Shown: positions 42,426 through 50,091 of the stretch, piece by piece
Numbering within the stretch: the stretch's first letter is position 1
How the letters are laid out: each line of letters begins with the position of its first letter
Origin: Polyangia bacterium
GTDB lineage: Bacteria; Myxococcota_A; Polyangia; Nannocystales; Nannocystaceae
DNA length: 64,000 bases
Reading direction: 5' to 3'
Assembly (NCBI GenBank): GCA_030429545.1
Contig: JAUIFF010000004.1
Span: forward strand, 248,001-312,000
Notes under the pieces: generated by a model
Databases searched by the model: none
Seen by the model: only the letters and a program-made list of their open reading frames with translations
Told to the model about the DNA's origin: nothing
Made by a program: the position numbers and the translations under genes

Positions 42426-43514
42426 ATGTCCTACGGGCCTGAAAGCATTCGCGTTCTCAAGGGTCTAGAGAGTGTTCGCCAACGCCCGGGGATGTACGTC
42501 GGCGACACCCGTGACGGCAGCGGGTTGCACCACCTGTTGTGGGAGGTGGTCGGCAACACGATCGATGAGCATTTAGCTGGATATGCAACGACTTTGCAGG
42601 TCACCGTGGCGGGTGACCGGGCAGAAGTGACCGATGACGGGCGCGGGATTCCGGTTGCCGAGGTGCAAGCATCGGGGGTGTCGGCACTCGAGCTGATTTT
42701 TACACGACTTCACGCCGGGCCAACCCGTGACGGCCACCACCCGCACGTCCACGTTGGGGGCAACCTCCACGGCGTGGGCCTGGCGGCCGTCAATGCCCTG
42801 TGCCAGGAACTGCGCGTCGATGTCTGGCGCGGCGGGCAGCACCACTGGTTGGCGTTTGCCCGGGGCGAGGTTGTGGTGCCGCTTTCAAGCGCGGCGACCG
42901 ATGCTGGACGGTGCGGCACCCAGGTGCGGTTTGTGCCCGACCCCGATATATTTGCAAGTACAATATTCTCGCAGCAGAAAGTGATGGCGCGCCTGCGCCA
43001 GCTCGCCTACCTCAACCCAGGGCTGCGAGTGTTGGCCAATGGGCATGAGCTGACAGCTGCGCGCGGGCTTGTCGACTTTGTCGAAGACATGGCCGAAGGC
43101 GCCGAACGCCTGACGCCGATCGTCCAAGTGCGAGGGCGGTACGCCGATGTCGATGTCGATCTCGCCCTGTGCTGGCATCGGCACGACATCGCCCGCGTGG
43201 AGTCGTTTGTCAGTCAGCACCACACCCGCGAGGGCGGGACCCATGTCGACGGTTTTTGGCAGGGGTTGCACCACGCAGCCGAGAAGCTTGCGGACAGGCC
43301 CTTGAACCCCGCGAAGGTCCGCGAGCAACTTGCCCCCGGTCTCCTCGCGGTTGTCCATGCTGGCCTCTACGACCCGAGATTTGGCGGTCCCACGCGGGAT
43401 CGACTGAGCAGCGACGATGCCCGGCAAGCGGTTGTAGCCGCGTTCGTGGAGCACGTTGATAGCCGTGGGCAGCCGGGGATGTTTGGCAACGAGATCCTGC
43501 GGCGGGTGTTATAG
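42426..43514 (+). CDS. Stand-alone GyrB-like ATPase/transducer protein lacking TOPRIM
   Basis: 362 residues starting at the ATG at 42426. It aligns with the first half of DNA gyrase B: LESVRQRPGMYVGDT, LLWEVVGNTIDEHLAGYA, VTDDGRGIPV, GGNLHGVGLAAVNAL and EGGTHVDGF. Then it stops, so the TOPRIM and DNA-binding parts are missing. Differences from GyrB: EVVDN becomes EVVGN, and the transducer QTK loop appears to be PTR (GGPTRDRLSS), removing the Lys that contacts ATP phosphate. The stop is a clean TAG with no trace of a frame-shifted second half; the next gene is a methyltransferase. It is probably a functional paralogue of unknown role. Confidence 0.9.
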   Translation: MSYGPESIRVLKGLESVRQRPGMYVGDTRDGSGLHHLLWEVVGNTIDEHLAGYATTLQVTVAGDRAEVTDDGRGIPVAEVQASGVSALELIFTRLHAGPTRDGHHPHVHVGGNLHGVGLAAVNALCQELRVDVWRGGQHHWLAFARGEVVVPLSSAATDAGRCGTQVRFVPDPDIFASTIFSQQKVMARLRQLAYLNPGLRVLANGHELTAARGLVDFVEDMAEGAERLTPIVQVRGRYADVDVDLALCWHRHDIARVESFVSQHHTREGGTHVDGFWQGLHHAAEKLADRPLNPAKVREQLAPGLLAVVHAGLYDPRFGGPTRDRLSSDDARQAVVAAFVEHVDSRGQPGMFGNEILRRVL

Positions 43515-43521
43515 CGCTTGC

Positions 43522-44121
43522 GTGGATCCGATTTGCGAGCAATACCACCGCCGCGCCGAAGACTACGACCGCGCCCGCTCGCGCAGTTTGATGGAAGCGC
43601 CCTACCTCGATGCCCTAGTTTGCGAACTTGAGCCGGGCGCACCCATTCTCGACCTCGGCTGTGGCACAGGCGAGCCGATCGCCCGCTATTTGGTCGACGC
43701 TGGCTTCCGGGTGACCGGCATCGACGGTGCCGCGAGCATGGTCGAGCTATGCCGGCAGCGGTTTGCGGGGCACACGTTTGTGCAGGCCGATATGGTGGAC
43801 ATGCCGATCGGGACCACGACCTACGCCGCAGTGGTGGCCTGGGACAGTTTTTTCCACCTCAGCGGGGCACGGCAACGCCTGATGTTTCCGAGGTTTCAAC
43901 AGCTCGTGCGGATCGGCGGGCGGTTGCTATTCACATCGGGCACCCGCGAAAGTGAGGTCACCGGCACCCTGTGTGGCGAGCCGCTGTACCACGCCAGTCT
44001 CGACACCAGCGAATACAGCAGCCAGCTAGCGGACCACGGATTTCGTACCGTCAGCCACACCGTCGAAGACCCAAACTGCGGACATCATACGATTTGGCTA
44101 GCCGAGCGAGTCGCCACATAA
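43522..44121 (+). CDS. SAM-dependent methyltransferase
   Basis: 199 residues from the GTG at 43522, only 7 bp after the GyrB-like gene, so probably co-transcribed. Motif I ILDLGCGTGEPIARYLVDAG, then VTGIDGAASMVELCRQR and a D-x-F-D-like AAVVAWDSFFHLS motif: a class I methyltransferase of the UbiE/Methyltransf_25 type. The C-terminus ends with HHTIWLAE. Substrate is unknown. Confidence 0.88.
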   Translation: MDPICEQYHRRAEDYDRARSRSLMEAPYLDALVCELEPGAPILDLGCGTGEPIARYLVDAGFRVTGIDGAASMVELCRQRFAGHTFVQADMVDMPIGTTTYAAVVAWDSFFHLSGARQRLMFPRFQQLVRIGGRLLFTSGTRESEVTGTLCGEPLYHASLDTSEYSSQLADHGFRTVSHTVEDPNCGHHTIWLAERVAT

Positions 44122-44123
44122 CA

Positions 44124-44196
44124 CGTCCGAGAGGGGAGTCGAACCCCTGTGACTGCACTGAGAATGCAGGATCCTAGGCCACTAGATGACTCGGAC
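44124..44196 (-). tRNA. tRNA-Glu (anticodon CTC)
   Basis: Reading the minus strand, a 73-nt cloverleaf forms. The acceptor is GTCCGAG/CTCGGAC with full Watson-Crick pairing, the anticodon stem CTGCA/TGCAG carries loop TTCTCAG, and the T-arm is AGGGG-TTCGACT-CCCCT. CCA is not encoded. It is the best-paired copy of the array and lies 2 bp beyond the convergent methyltransferase gene. Confidence 0.92.
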
Positions 44197-44213
44197 AAGG
44201 ATGTACAAAAAGA

Positions 44214-44285
44214 TACCCGAGCGGGGAATCGAACCCCGATGCCCGCATTGAAAGAGCAGGATCTTAGCCGTTAGATGACTCGGAC
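44214..44285 (-). tRNA. tRNA-Glu-like (anticodon TTC), weakened anticodon stem
   Basis: 72 nt. Anticodon loop CTTTCAA. The anticodon stem CTGCT/TGCGG has a T-T mismatch at the loop and a T-G pair. The acceptor GTCCGAG/CTCGGGT has G1-T72 and T2-G71. The D-arm and T-arm (CGGGG-TTCGATT-CCCCG) are intact. It may be functional or starting to decay. Confidence 0.8.
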
Positions 44286-44289
44286 AAAG

Positions 44290-44360
44290 AGGGCCCGGTG
44301 GGAATCGAACCCACGTCGGTTGGTTAACGGCCAACTGTTCTACCGTTGAACTACAGACCC
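44290..44360 (-). tRNA. tRNA-Asn (anticodon GTT) with C33
   Basis: 71 nt with all four arms. The acceptor is GGGTCTG/CGGGCCC (two T-G pairs), the D-stem GTTC/GAAC, the anticodon stem GTTGG/CCAAC and the T-arm GTGGG-TTCGATT-CCCAC. The anticodon loop reads CCGTTAA, so position 33 is C instead of the nearly universal U. The discriminator base appears to be T. Confidence 0.85.
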
Positions 44361-44373
44361 AGAAGTGTGGAAA

Positions 44374-44445
44374 TACCCGAGCGGGGAATCGAACCCCGAT
44401 GACTGCACTGAGAAGGCAGTATCTTAGCCATTAGATGACTCGGAC
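44374..44445 (-). tRNA. tRNA-Glu-like (anticodon CTC), mismatched anticodon stem
   Basis: 72 nt. Loop TTCTCAG. The anticodon stem CTGCC/TGCAG has a C-T mismatch next to the loop. The acceptor GTCCGAG/CTCGGGT has G1-T72 and T2-G71. The T-arm is identical to those of the copies at 44214 and 44465. Confidence 0.8.
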
Positions 44446-44464
44446 GAAGGTGTGTCGATAGGGA

Positions 44465-44536
44465 TACCCGAGCGGGGAATCGAACCCCGATGACTGCATT
44501 GAAAATGCAGGATCTTTTCCGTTAGATGACTCGGAC
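44465..44536 (-). tRNA. tRNA-Glu (anticodon TTC)
   Basis: 72 nt with an intact anticodon stem CTGCA/TGCAG and loop TTTTCAA. The D-stem is ATCT/AGAT and the T-arm CGGGG-TTCGATT-CCCCG. The acceptor again has the G1-T72 and T2-G71 pairs. The D-loop differs (AACGGAAA) from the other copies. Confidence 0.88.
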
Positions 44537-44541
44537 ATAAA

Positions 44542-44597
44542 GGGTCTTTGAGACCACGTCTGCGGGGTGCGGCGATGTTACCCTTGGATGACAGGCC
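44542..44597 (-). pseudogene. Decayed tRNA-like remnant
   Basis: The segment GTTACCCTTGGATGACAGGCC at the D-arm end aligns with the equivalent part of the tRNA-Asn copy (GTTCTACCGTTGAACTACAG), and GGGTCT at the other end looks like an acceptor. The anticodon region and T-arm are lost. It sits at the position expected for another unit of the array. Confidence 0.5.
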
Positions 44598-44601
44598 AAA
44601 A

Positions 44602-44663
44602 GTACCCGAGCGGGGAGCCAAACCTTCTGCGCGAGGCGATGCGCAAGAAACCGACTCGGGCAC
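44602..44663 (-). pseudogene. Decayed tRNA-Glu-like remnant
   Basis: It shares the 3' end of the Glu copies (GTACCCGAGCGGGGA on the plus strand) and a 5' end CTCGGGCAC, giving a 9-bp acceptor-like stem. The middle is rearranged: T-loop TTCGATT is changed and no Glu anticodon loop can be formed. Confidence 0.6.
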
Positions 44664-44682
44664 ATACTACTTGTATGCACAA

Positions 44683-44754
44683 TACCCGGGAAGGGAATCG
44701 AACCCTCGTCACTGCCTTGAAAGAGCAGGGTCTTGACCGTTAGACGACCCGGGC
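44683..44754 (-). tRNA. tRNA-Glu (anticodon TTC)
   Basis: 72 nt. The acceptor GCCCGGG/CCCGGGT is fully paired except G1-T72. The D-stem is GTCT/AGAC and the anticodon stem CTGCT/GGCAG has loop CTTTCAA. The T-arm is GAGGG-TTCGATT-CCCTT. Its acceptor differs from the other four Glu copies, so it is the most divergent member. It is the first unit in transcription order. Confidence 0.9.
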
Positions 44755-45074
44755 GTCGAGTGTTGCCACATAGATGTACAGACACGGATGCCTGGTCGCA
44801 CATCTGGCGAACCGTCGTTGAAGGTGCGTGTGGTGCAACTTCTCAGACCTCGACAACTCGAAAAACTTGTGTTTTCAAGTTGTTGTGGGCGGTGTTTGAC
44901 CTGCGTGAGATGCCCGTTTTAGCAATTCTCCCCACGCAGGCAAACTTCGCGCTCATCGAGCACGCGTTCCAACCCGCGCGGGCAGCTATTGATATTTACT
45001 AACGGGAACATGATGTCAATGGTCTACGGCAACATCTGGTGGTCGTCAAGAGCTCAGCCCAGAAATTGTGAAAT
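44755..45074. other. Intergenic stretch upstream of the tRNA array
   Basis: About 320 bp without a credible gene between the tRNA array and the end of the symporter gene. It should contain the array promoter (minus strand). An imperfect inverted repeat AAAACTTGTGTTTTCAAGTT occurs near 44861-44880. An open frame from 44733 is too short and featureless to call. Confidence 0.45.
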
Positions 45075-46622
45075 TTAATTTTCTGTCGCTTTGGGCAGGT
45101 CTTTGGCGTTCGCGGCCTGCAGTTCGGCTTCGACTTCGCGTTGGCGCGCGCGCCCTTGTTTGTCCCACAGGCTGACCACAACCGCGGTTACGCCCGAGAC
45201 CAAAAACGCCGGGGCAAGCTCTTCGAGGGCGGTGAAAAAGGGCCCGACACCCGGGAGTTTGGCGATTACAAATTTGAATAACGGCACGCACAAAAACCCG
45301 CTCACCATGGCACAGCCGGCGCCTAGTGGGGTCAGCCCACGCCAGCACAGCGACAGGATGATGGTTGGGCAAAATGTGGCGGCGATGCCTGACCAGCCGA
45401 AGATGACAAACCAGAAGATCGACCGGGTGTCCGACAGCGAGGCGACGAGTAGGGCGACGAGCAGGGCCGCGAGGGCGAGGCCGACGGTCGCGACCCGGCT
45501 GGCGCGGACCAGCGATGTGTCGTCGAGGTCGGGGTTGCGTACCTTTTGGTAGTAGTCGCGGATGGCCGCACTTCCGGCAACCACCAACAATGAGTCGACT
45601 GTCGACATAATCGCCGACAACACAATGGCGATATAAAGCCCGACGATGATCGCGGGAAACAGGATTTCGATCATGAGTGGGAGCACATTTTGCCCGCCGG
45701 TACCCAGGTCTTGGCCCGACAGCAGGGCGCGCCCAACCATCCCTGTCAGCACGGCTCCGGTGTCGGCCAAAATCGTCCAGATGATGGCAACAGCCGCTCC
45801 GCGGGGGATTTCCCGTTCGTCGCGCAGGGCCAAGAACCGCACGAACACCTGGGGCGAGCCCAAAAATCCGAGGCCGATGGCAAAAAAACTGACGATGCTG
45901 GCGACGCTAATTGGAGTGATGCCGGCCCCGGCCGTCCAACTGAGGTAGTTGGGATCGAGCGAGGTCAGTGTATCAACAACATTTGTCGGGCCGCCGGCGT
46001 AGATACACCCGACAATCGGCAATAGCGTGAGTCCGGCAACCATCAGGCTGCCCTGAAAGACATCTGACCAGACAACCGCGACAAAGCCCCCGGCCGAGAT
46101 GTAGAGCAGAACCACGGCAAAGCCAACCAGCAGCCCGGTGTAGTAGTTCCAGCCTAAAAATTGCTCAAACGCCTGGCCGGTCGCGTCGAGCTGGGCACTG
46201 ACAAAAATGGTGACAAAGATGACCAGGGTGGCGGCCGCGATCAACCGCAGCCAGTGGCCACCCCCGCGAAACCGGGCCGCGAGGTAGTCGGGCACGGTAA
46301 TGGCGTCGTAGCGATCGGTGAGGCGTTTGAACGGGCGTGCCAGCCACAGCCAGGCCAGCGCCACGCCCAAAAGCTCGCCGGCGACCACCCACATCGCCTT
46401 GAGCCCGACCGCCGCACCCATGCCGGTGAGCCCGAGCAACAGCCAGGCCGATTCGCCGGTGGCCCGCGCCGAAAATGCCACCGACCAAAACCCCAGGCGC
46501 TTGCCCCCGGCAAAGTAATCGCGCACGTCCTTCATCCGGCGCGAGGCGACCATGCCGATTCCGAGTAAAATCAGTGCATAGACAACGAGTGCGAAGAACT
46601 TGTAAAAGAGCGCAGCATCCAC
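45075..46622 (-). CDS. Sodium/solute symporter (SSS family, PutP-like)
   Basis: 515 residues, GTG start, with about 13 membrane helices. DYFAGGKRLGFWSVAFSARATGES-like and ITVPDYLAARFRG match the N-terminal SSS family pattern. SAIMSTVDSLLVVAGSAAIRD is the conserved TM8-region Na+-site segment, as in proline permease PutP. It imports a solute, perhaps proline or another amino acid, with Na+. The C-terminal tail is Gln/Glu/Arg-rich. A small membrane protein is encoded 55 bp upstream on the same strand. Confidence 0.9.
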   Translation of the reverse strand: MDAALFYKFFALVVYALILLGIGMVASRRMKDVRDYFAGGKRLGFWSVAFSARATGESAWLLLGLTGMGAAVGLKAMWVVAGELLGVALAWLWLARPFKRLTDRYDAITVPDYLAARFRGGGHWLRLIAAATLVIFVTIFVSAQLDATGQAFEQFLGWNYYTGLLVGFAVVLLYISAGGFVAVVWSDVFQGSLMVAGLTLLPIVGCIYAGGPTNVVDTLTSLDPNYLSWTAGAGITPISVASIVSFFAIGLGFLGSPQVFVRFLALRDEREIPRGAAVAIIWTILADTGAVLTGMVGRALLSGQDLGTGGQNVLPLMIEILFPAIIVGLYIAIVLSAIMSTVDSLLVVAGSAAIRDYYQKVRNPDLDDTSLVRASRVATVGLALAALLVALLVASLSDTRSIFWFVIFGWSGIAATFCPTIILSLCWRGLTPLGAGCAMVSGFLCVPLFKFVIAKLPGVGPFFTALEELAPAFLVSGVTAVVVSLWDKQGRARQREVEAELQAANAKDLPKATEN

Positions 46623-46677
46623 AGGCGGTTTGGATCTACGCCAGGGACGCCACCTGCGATATGTGTAGGGTCACGCG

Positions 46678-47028
46678 TTATTGGTTGAACAGCGAGCCGG
46701 AGAGCGTGTTGACCGTGGTCGCCAGGGCAAAAAATGCCAGTAGGCACCCGGACATCAACAGCATCAACGGGCGCAGGTCGTGACGGGTTGTCAGCCTGGT
46801 TGCCAGGCCAGCCGCGAGCAGGCCGGCGACCGCCACCAACACGCCGATTTGCACAGCCGGGGTGACGAGGATGCCAGCGAGGCCCGTGAGCCCAGCAAGG
46901 TCGAGGTTGCGTTCGCGCGCGGTCTCGGGAATCGCCCCAAACCACAACATCATTAGGCCGGCGGTGGTGACCGTGCCGAGCACGAGCAACAGGATTTCGC
47001 GGATCTTGGGTTTGTTGGCGGTTGCCAT
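46678..47028 (-). CDS. Small membrane protein upstream of the symporter
   Basis: Start at 47028 (MATANKPKIREILLLV); an in-frame start at 47109 would add residues with no structure. 116 residues with three hydrophobic segments (EILLLVLGTVTTAGLMMLWF, LTGLAGILVTPAVQIGVLVA and LRPLMLLMSGCLLAFFALA). No family is recognised. Being 55 bp upstream of and co-directional with the symporter gene, it could be an accessory subunit. Confidence 0.65.
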   Translation of the reverse strand: MATANKPKIREILLLVLGTVTTAGLMMLWFGAIPETARERNLDLAGLTGLAGILVTPAVQIGVLVAVAGLLAAGLATRLTTRHDLRPLMLLMSGCLLAFFALATTVNTLSGSLFNQ

Positions 47029-47270
47029 GCCGGGCTGAGCATAGCGAGTGGCCCGGTGGGTTGAAAGTGTGGGGGGTCGTTGTGCCGCAGGAGGCTTCCG
47101 GCGGCACAACGACTGTGTGTGAGGTCCCAGCGGTGCGTGGGTTTTTGGCCCGCAGTCAAACCGGCCTTCATACGCTCAGCCTAGGTGTCGGTCGACAGTT
47201 GTGACGCACACACGCGACTTGCTCACGGGCCGCTTGAAGGAATCCGCCGATCTGGGATACTCCGCCGGCC

Positions 47271-48161
47271 GTGGCAGAATTTATCCCGCACGCATCGATG
47301 CTCCGCCGCAACAGCCAACCCGAGCAGCCCCAACCCGAGGTTGCGAACGAGGTGCCCGAGAGCGATTACAAACTGCACCGCAGATTCGACCGCATCGGCC
47401 GTTTGTGTGGCGATGCCGGCATGCAAAAGCTGTTTCAAAGCCACGTGATGGTGATTGGCCAGGGGGGCGTGGGCAGCTGGACGGCCGAGGCCCTGGTGCG
47501 TTCGGGGGTTGGCAAGGTCACGATTGTCGACTTTGACCTGGTGTGTGTGACCAATGCCAATCGGCAATTGCACGCGATGCGGGGGACCACCGGCAAACCC
47601 AAGGTCGACATCATGGGCGAGCGCCTGCGGCTGATTAATCCCCGCTGCGAGGTGGTGTGTGAGCGGGCGTTTTACAATGCCGAGTCGAGTGCGCGGCTGC
47701 TGGGGATGGCCCCGGATTTAGTTGTTGATGCAATCGATAACCTGACGGCCAAGACCCACCTGATCGCCACCTGCTACCGCCAAAAGCTGCCGTTGATCGT
47801 TTCGGGTGGGGCCTCGGGCCGGATGGACCCCACCCAGATCCGGCAAAGCGACATGACCGAAGTCAAGGGCGACCCATTTATCGCGGCGACCCGCAAAATC
47901 CTGCGCCAGCGCCACGACATGCCGCGCAAGGGGTTGTGGAACATCCCCACGGTGCACTCGCTTGAACCCCCGCAAGACCCGGTTGAACTTCACTACGACG
48001 GCGGTCAGGGGTTTCGTTGCGTGTGCCCGCAGGGGCAAAACAACCTGCATACCTGTGAGCACCGTAATGTCATTTACGGGACCGCTGGCTTTGTCACCGG
48101 GGCGTTTGGCCTGGCCTGTGCCGGGGCGGCTGTTCGCTCGTTGTTGGCGGCCGCCAAATAA
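47271..48161 (+). CDS. tcdA: tRNA threonylcarbamoyladenosine dehydratase
   Basis: 296 residues, GTG start. An E1-like ThiF/MoeB fold: VMVIGQGGVGSWTAEALVRS (ATP site), VDFDLVCVTNANRQLHAM, and DAIDNLTAKTHLIATCYR. The N-terminal RRFDRIGRLCGDAGMQKL and the basic RKILRQRHDMPRKGLWNIPT region distinguish TcdA/CsdL from MoeB and ThiF. It dehydrates t6A37 to cyclic t6A in tRNAs that read ANN codons. A tRNA-Asn gene, a possible substrate, lies 3 kb away. Confidence 0.9.
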   Translation: MAEFIPHASMLRRNSQPEQPQPEVANEVPESDYKLHRRFDRIGRLCGDAGMQKLFQSHVMVIGQGGVGSWTAEALVRSGVGKVTIVDFDLVCVTNANRQLHAMRGTTGKPKVDIMGERLRLINPRCEVVCERAFYNAESSARLLGMAPDLVVDAIDNLTAKTHLIATCYRQKLPLIVSGGASGRMDPTQIRQSDMTEVKGDPFIAATRKILRQRHDMPRKGLWNIPTVHSLEPPQDPVELHYDGGQGFRCVCPQGQNNLHTCEHRNVIYGTAGFVTGAFGLACAGAAVRSLLAAAK

Positions 48162-48184
48162 TAGTTGCCTCTACAAGCAATCCG

Positions 48185-48907
48185 CTAGCCGTGGAGTTGC
48201 TTGACAAAGTCGATGTCTGAGCGGGCCAAAATCCCGTGGTCGATCAGCGGCAAAAACTCGTAGAGCGCATCCTCGATGTCCGATTTGGATGCGCCGCGCA
48301 GTTCGGACAAAACCTCGAACTTGCGCTCCTGGTACTCACCGTCGTCGATTACGCCAGAGTTGTGCAGGGTGGCAAGTTTTTGCAGGCGCTCGCCAATGCG
48401 TTGATAACGGGCGTTTGTTGGGCTGGGTACCGGGCGGTAGGCGTCGCCGATGCCGGCCTGGTGGGGGTCGAGTGGCAGGGGGGGCTGTGTATGTACAAGC
48501 GCCCGCACGTGGCCACTGGTCAGGGCACGGTCGTGGGCCTGGCAGGCGTCGAGGTAACGGTTGATCGCCTGGGCTTTTTTAAACGCCAAGACCCCAGAAA
48601 TCGTGCCTAAGAACATCCACAAAAACGGCGGAAAGTCGATCGCAATGGCCGAGGCGAAGGCGAACGCCGAGGCCATCATCAAAATGATGCCCATGCGCGT
48701 GTCGCCGGTGTAAATCTGGCCGCCGCCACCAAAGAAAAACGACAGCACGGCGGCCAGCGTGGGGTGGCGAAAGCGGAGGGTGGCGAGGTCCTCGTCGGCG
48801 ATCCAGCTCAGGCGGCTGCGGCTATTTTTGAGCTCGGCCTGTTCGCTGCGGTGGGCCAGGGCCGTAGAGGTGCGCTCGTCGGTCACGGCCGGGAGGATAT
48901 CAGTCAC
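48185..48907 (-). CDS. TM2-like membrane protein with SHOCT domain
   Basis: 240 residues. After a polar N-terminus, two membrane helices flank FFFGGGGQIYTGDTRMGIIL, which resembles TM2 domains (pore-less double helices with a Gly turn). A SHOCT-type segment follows near residues 165-195 (LQKLATLHNSGVIDDGEYQE). The C-terminus is helical and acidic. SHOCT domains are found at protein ends and probably mediate assembly. Function unknown. Divergent from the acetyltransferase gene. Confidence 0.72.
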   Translation of the reverse strand: MTDILPAVTDERTSTALAHRSEQAELKNSRSRLSWIADEDLATLRFRHPTLAAVLSFFFGGGGQIYTGDTRMGIILMMASAFAFASAIAIDFPPFLWMFLGTISGVLAFKKAQAINRYLDACQAHDRALTSGHVRALVHTQPPLPLDPHQAGIGDAYRPVPSPTNARYQRIGERLQKLATLHNSGVIDDGEYQERKFEVLSELRGASKSDIEDALYEFLPLIDHGILARSDIDFVKQLHG

Positions 48908-48952
48908 GTCGGCAAGTTCCGCGGCGAAGATCGGCGGTGGTAGGTTTGCCCG

Positions 48953-49522
48953 GTGCAGGCGACCTCCCAGACACTGCTCACGACTTCGCGGTTGCGCCTA
49001 TCGACGTTTTGTATGGCGCATCTCGACAGTTTTTTGGCCTACCACAACCTGCCCGAGGTTGTGCGCTACCAGTCGTGGGAGCCATTTTCGCGGGCCGAGG
49101 CGGAGGCGTTTGTGCGCGAGCAAATGGCGCAACCGTTGCTGGCCCAGGGCAAGTGGACGCAGATCGCCCTGTCGCTTGTGGATGGGCCACACATTGGCGA
49201 TGTCGCTGTGCATGTGCACGCCGACGATTCGCGACTTTGCGAACTTGGGATCACCATCGCGCCCGACTACCAAGGCCAGGGCTATGCCCGCGAAGCGCTG
49301 AAGGCTGTCATCGAACATCTTGTGCGGGCCCGCGGCGTTCATCGGGTCACGGCCGAGATCGACCCCCGCAACCGTGCATCGCTCGCGTTGTTTGAGCGGC
49401 TGGAGTTTACCCGCGAGGGGCTGTTGCGCCAAAACGAATGGATCAAGGGCGAGTGGGTCGACACGGTCGTCTACGGGCTGTTGGCCAGTGATTTGGCTGG
49501 CCGGGAAGGTTCGCCTCAATAA
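48953..49522 (+). CDS. GNAT acetyltransferase, RimJ/RimL-like
   Basis: 189 residues, GTG start. TTSRLRLSTFCMAHLDSFLA at the N-terminus and the acetyl-CoA site ITIAPDYQGQGYAREALKAV are typical. HRVTAEIDPRNRASLALFER then LEFTREGLLRQ follow the RimJ/RimL pattern. It acetylates an N-terminus or amine on a small molecule. It ends 54 bp before the end of the convergent lipoprotein gene, across a hairpin. Confidence 0.9.
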   Translation: MQATSQTLLTTSRLRLSTFCMAHLDSFLAYHNLPEVVRYQSWEPFSRAEAEAFVREQMAQPLLAQGKWTQIALSLVDGPHIGDVAVHVHADDSRLCELGITIAPDYQGQGYAREALKAVIEHLVRARGVHRVTAEIDPRNRASLALFERLEFTREGLLRQNEWIKGEWVDTVVYGLLASDLAGREGSPQ

Positions 49523-49525
49523 AAA

Positions 49526-49555
49526 TGCTCATACATTGAAAACCATGTATGAGCA
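49526..49555 (-). terminator. Rho-independent terminator for the Pro/Glu-rich lipoprotein gene
   Basis: An 11-bp perfect stem TGCTCATACAT / ATGTATGAGCA with an 8-nt loop. On the minus strand the stem is followed at once by TTTTTATT, making a good intrinsic terminator 20 bp past the stop of the gene ending at 49576. In the plus direction there is no T-run. Confidence 0.82.
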
Positions 49556-49575
49556 CTTGAATGGGTCGGTCCTGC

Positions 49576-49956
49576 CTAGCCGGGGCCGCCGCGGCTGATG
49601 CCGAAAATCTCCATCGATCCAAGTGGCTTGCGTTTGGGCTGCATGCCACCTATCGGGGCGGAGGGCTCGGGCTCGGCATCGGGGCCATCGAAGGAGATCG
49701 TCTGCGTCGACCCGTCGGCCGGTGCGGCATCGGGAGCCGCGGCCACAGCAGGCTCGGGCTGCGCGGGTTCGGGTTCGGGTACAGGTTCGGGCTCGGCCTC
49801 GGCCACATAGAGCTCATCGTCGACATCGACCGGGCCGATAATGTCTTCGACATCCTCGGGTTGGTTGAGCAGTTGCTCGGCCCGGTGGTTGGAGCAGCCG
49901 GTGGTCAGCAAAGCCAGGGCGGCGAGTAGGGGCAGACGATAGGCGGCGATGTTCAT
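49576..49956 (-). CDS. Pro/Glu/Ala-rich lipoprotein
   Basis: 126 residues. Lipobox LLTTGC after MNIAAYRLPLLAALA. The mature part is low-complexity: a VEDIIGPVDVDDELYVAEAE acidic segment, then PEPVPEPEPAQPEPA and a C-terminus IGGMQPKRKPLGSMEIFG. It is probably a flexible periplasm- or surface-spanning lipoprotein. No recognised family. Confidence 0.7.
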   Translation of the reverse strand: MNIAAYRLPLLAALALLTTGCSNHRAEQLLNQPEDVEDIIGPVDVDDELYVAEAEPEPVPEPEPAQPEPAVAAAPDAAPADGSTQTISFDGPDAEPEPSAPIGGMQPKRKPLGSMEIFGISRGGPG

Positions 49957-50091
49957 AGGCTTTGGGGGTGATACGTCCCACCCGGGGTTTCGATCTACGT
50001 ATCCGAGATCAGCCTGGTTTTACCAGGGGTTGGCAACTGTTGGCGGTGGGCAAAAACAACCATCGCGTGGCAAACTCGTTGTCGGTACATG

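Noticed and set aside
42426..43514. Frameshifted or truncated housekeeping gyrB
   Set aside because: There is no TOPRIM-coding sequence in any frame downstream, and the next gene is an intact methyltransferase. Key residues also differ from GyrB, so a separate paralogue is more likely.
44124..44754. Prophage-type tRNA array or integration site
   Set aside because: No integrase, phage gene or attachment-site duplication is near. The flanking genes are chromosomal types.
44733..45002. Small open frame overlapping the last tRNA-Glu gene
   Set aside because: It overlaps a well-folded tRNA on the opposite strand and has no domain or plausible start.
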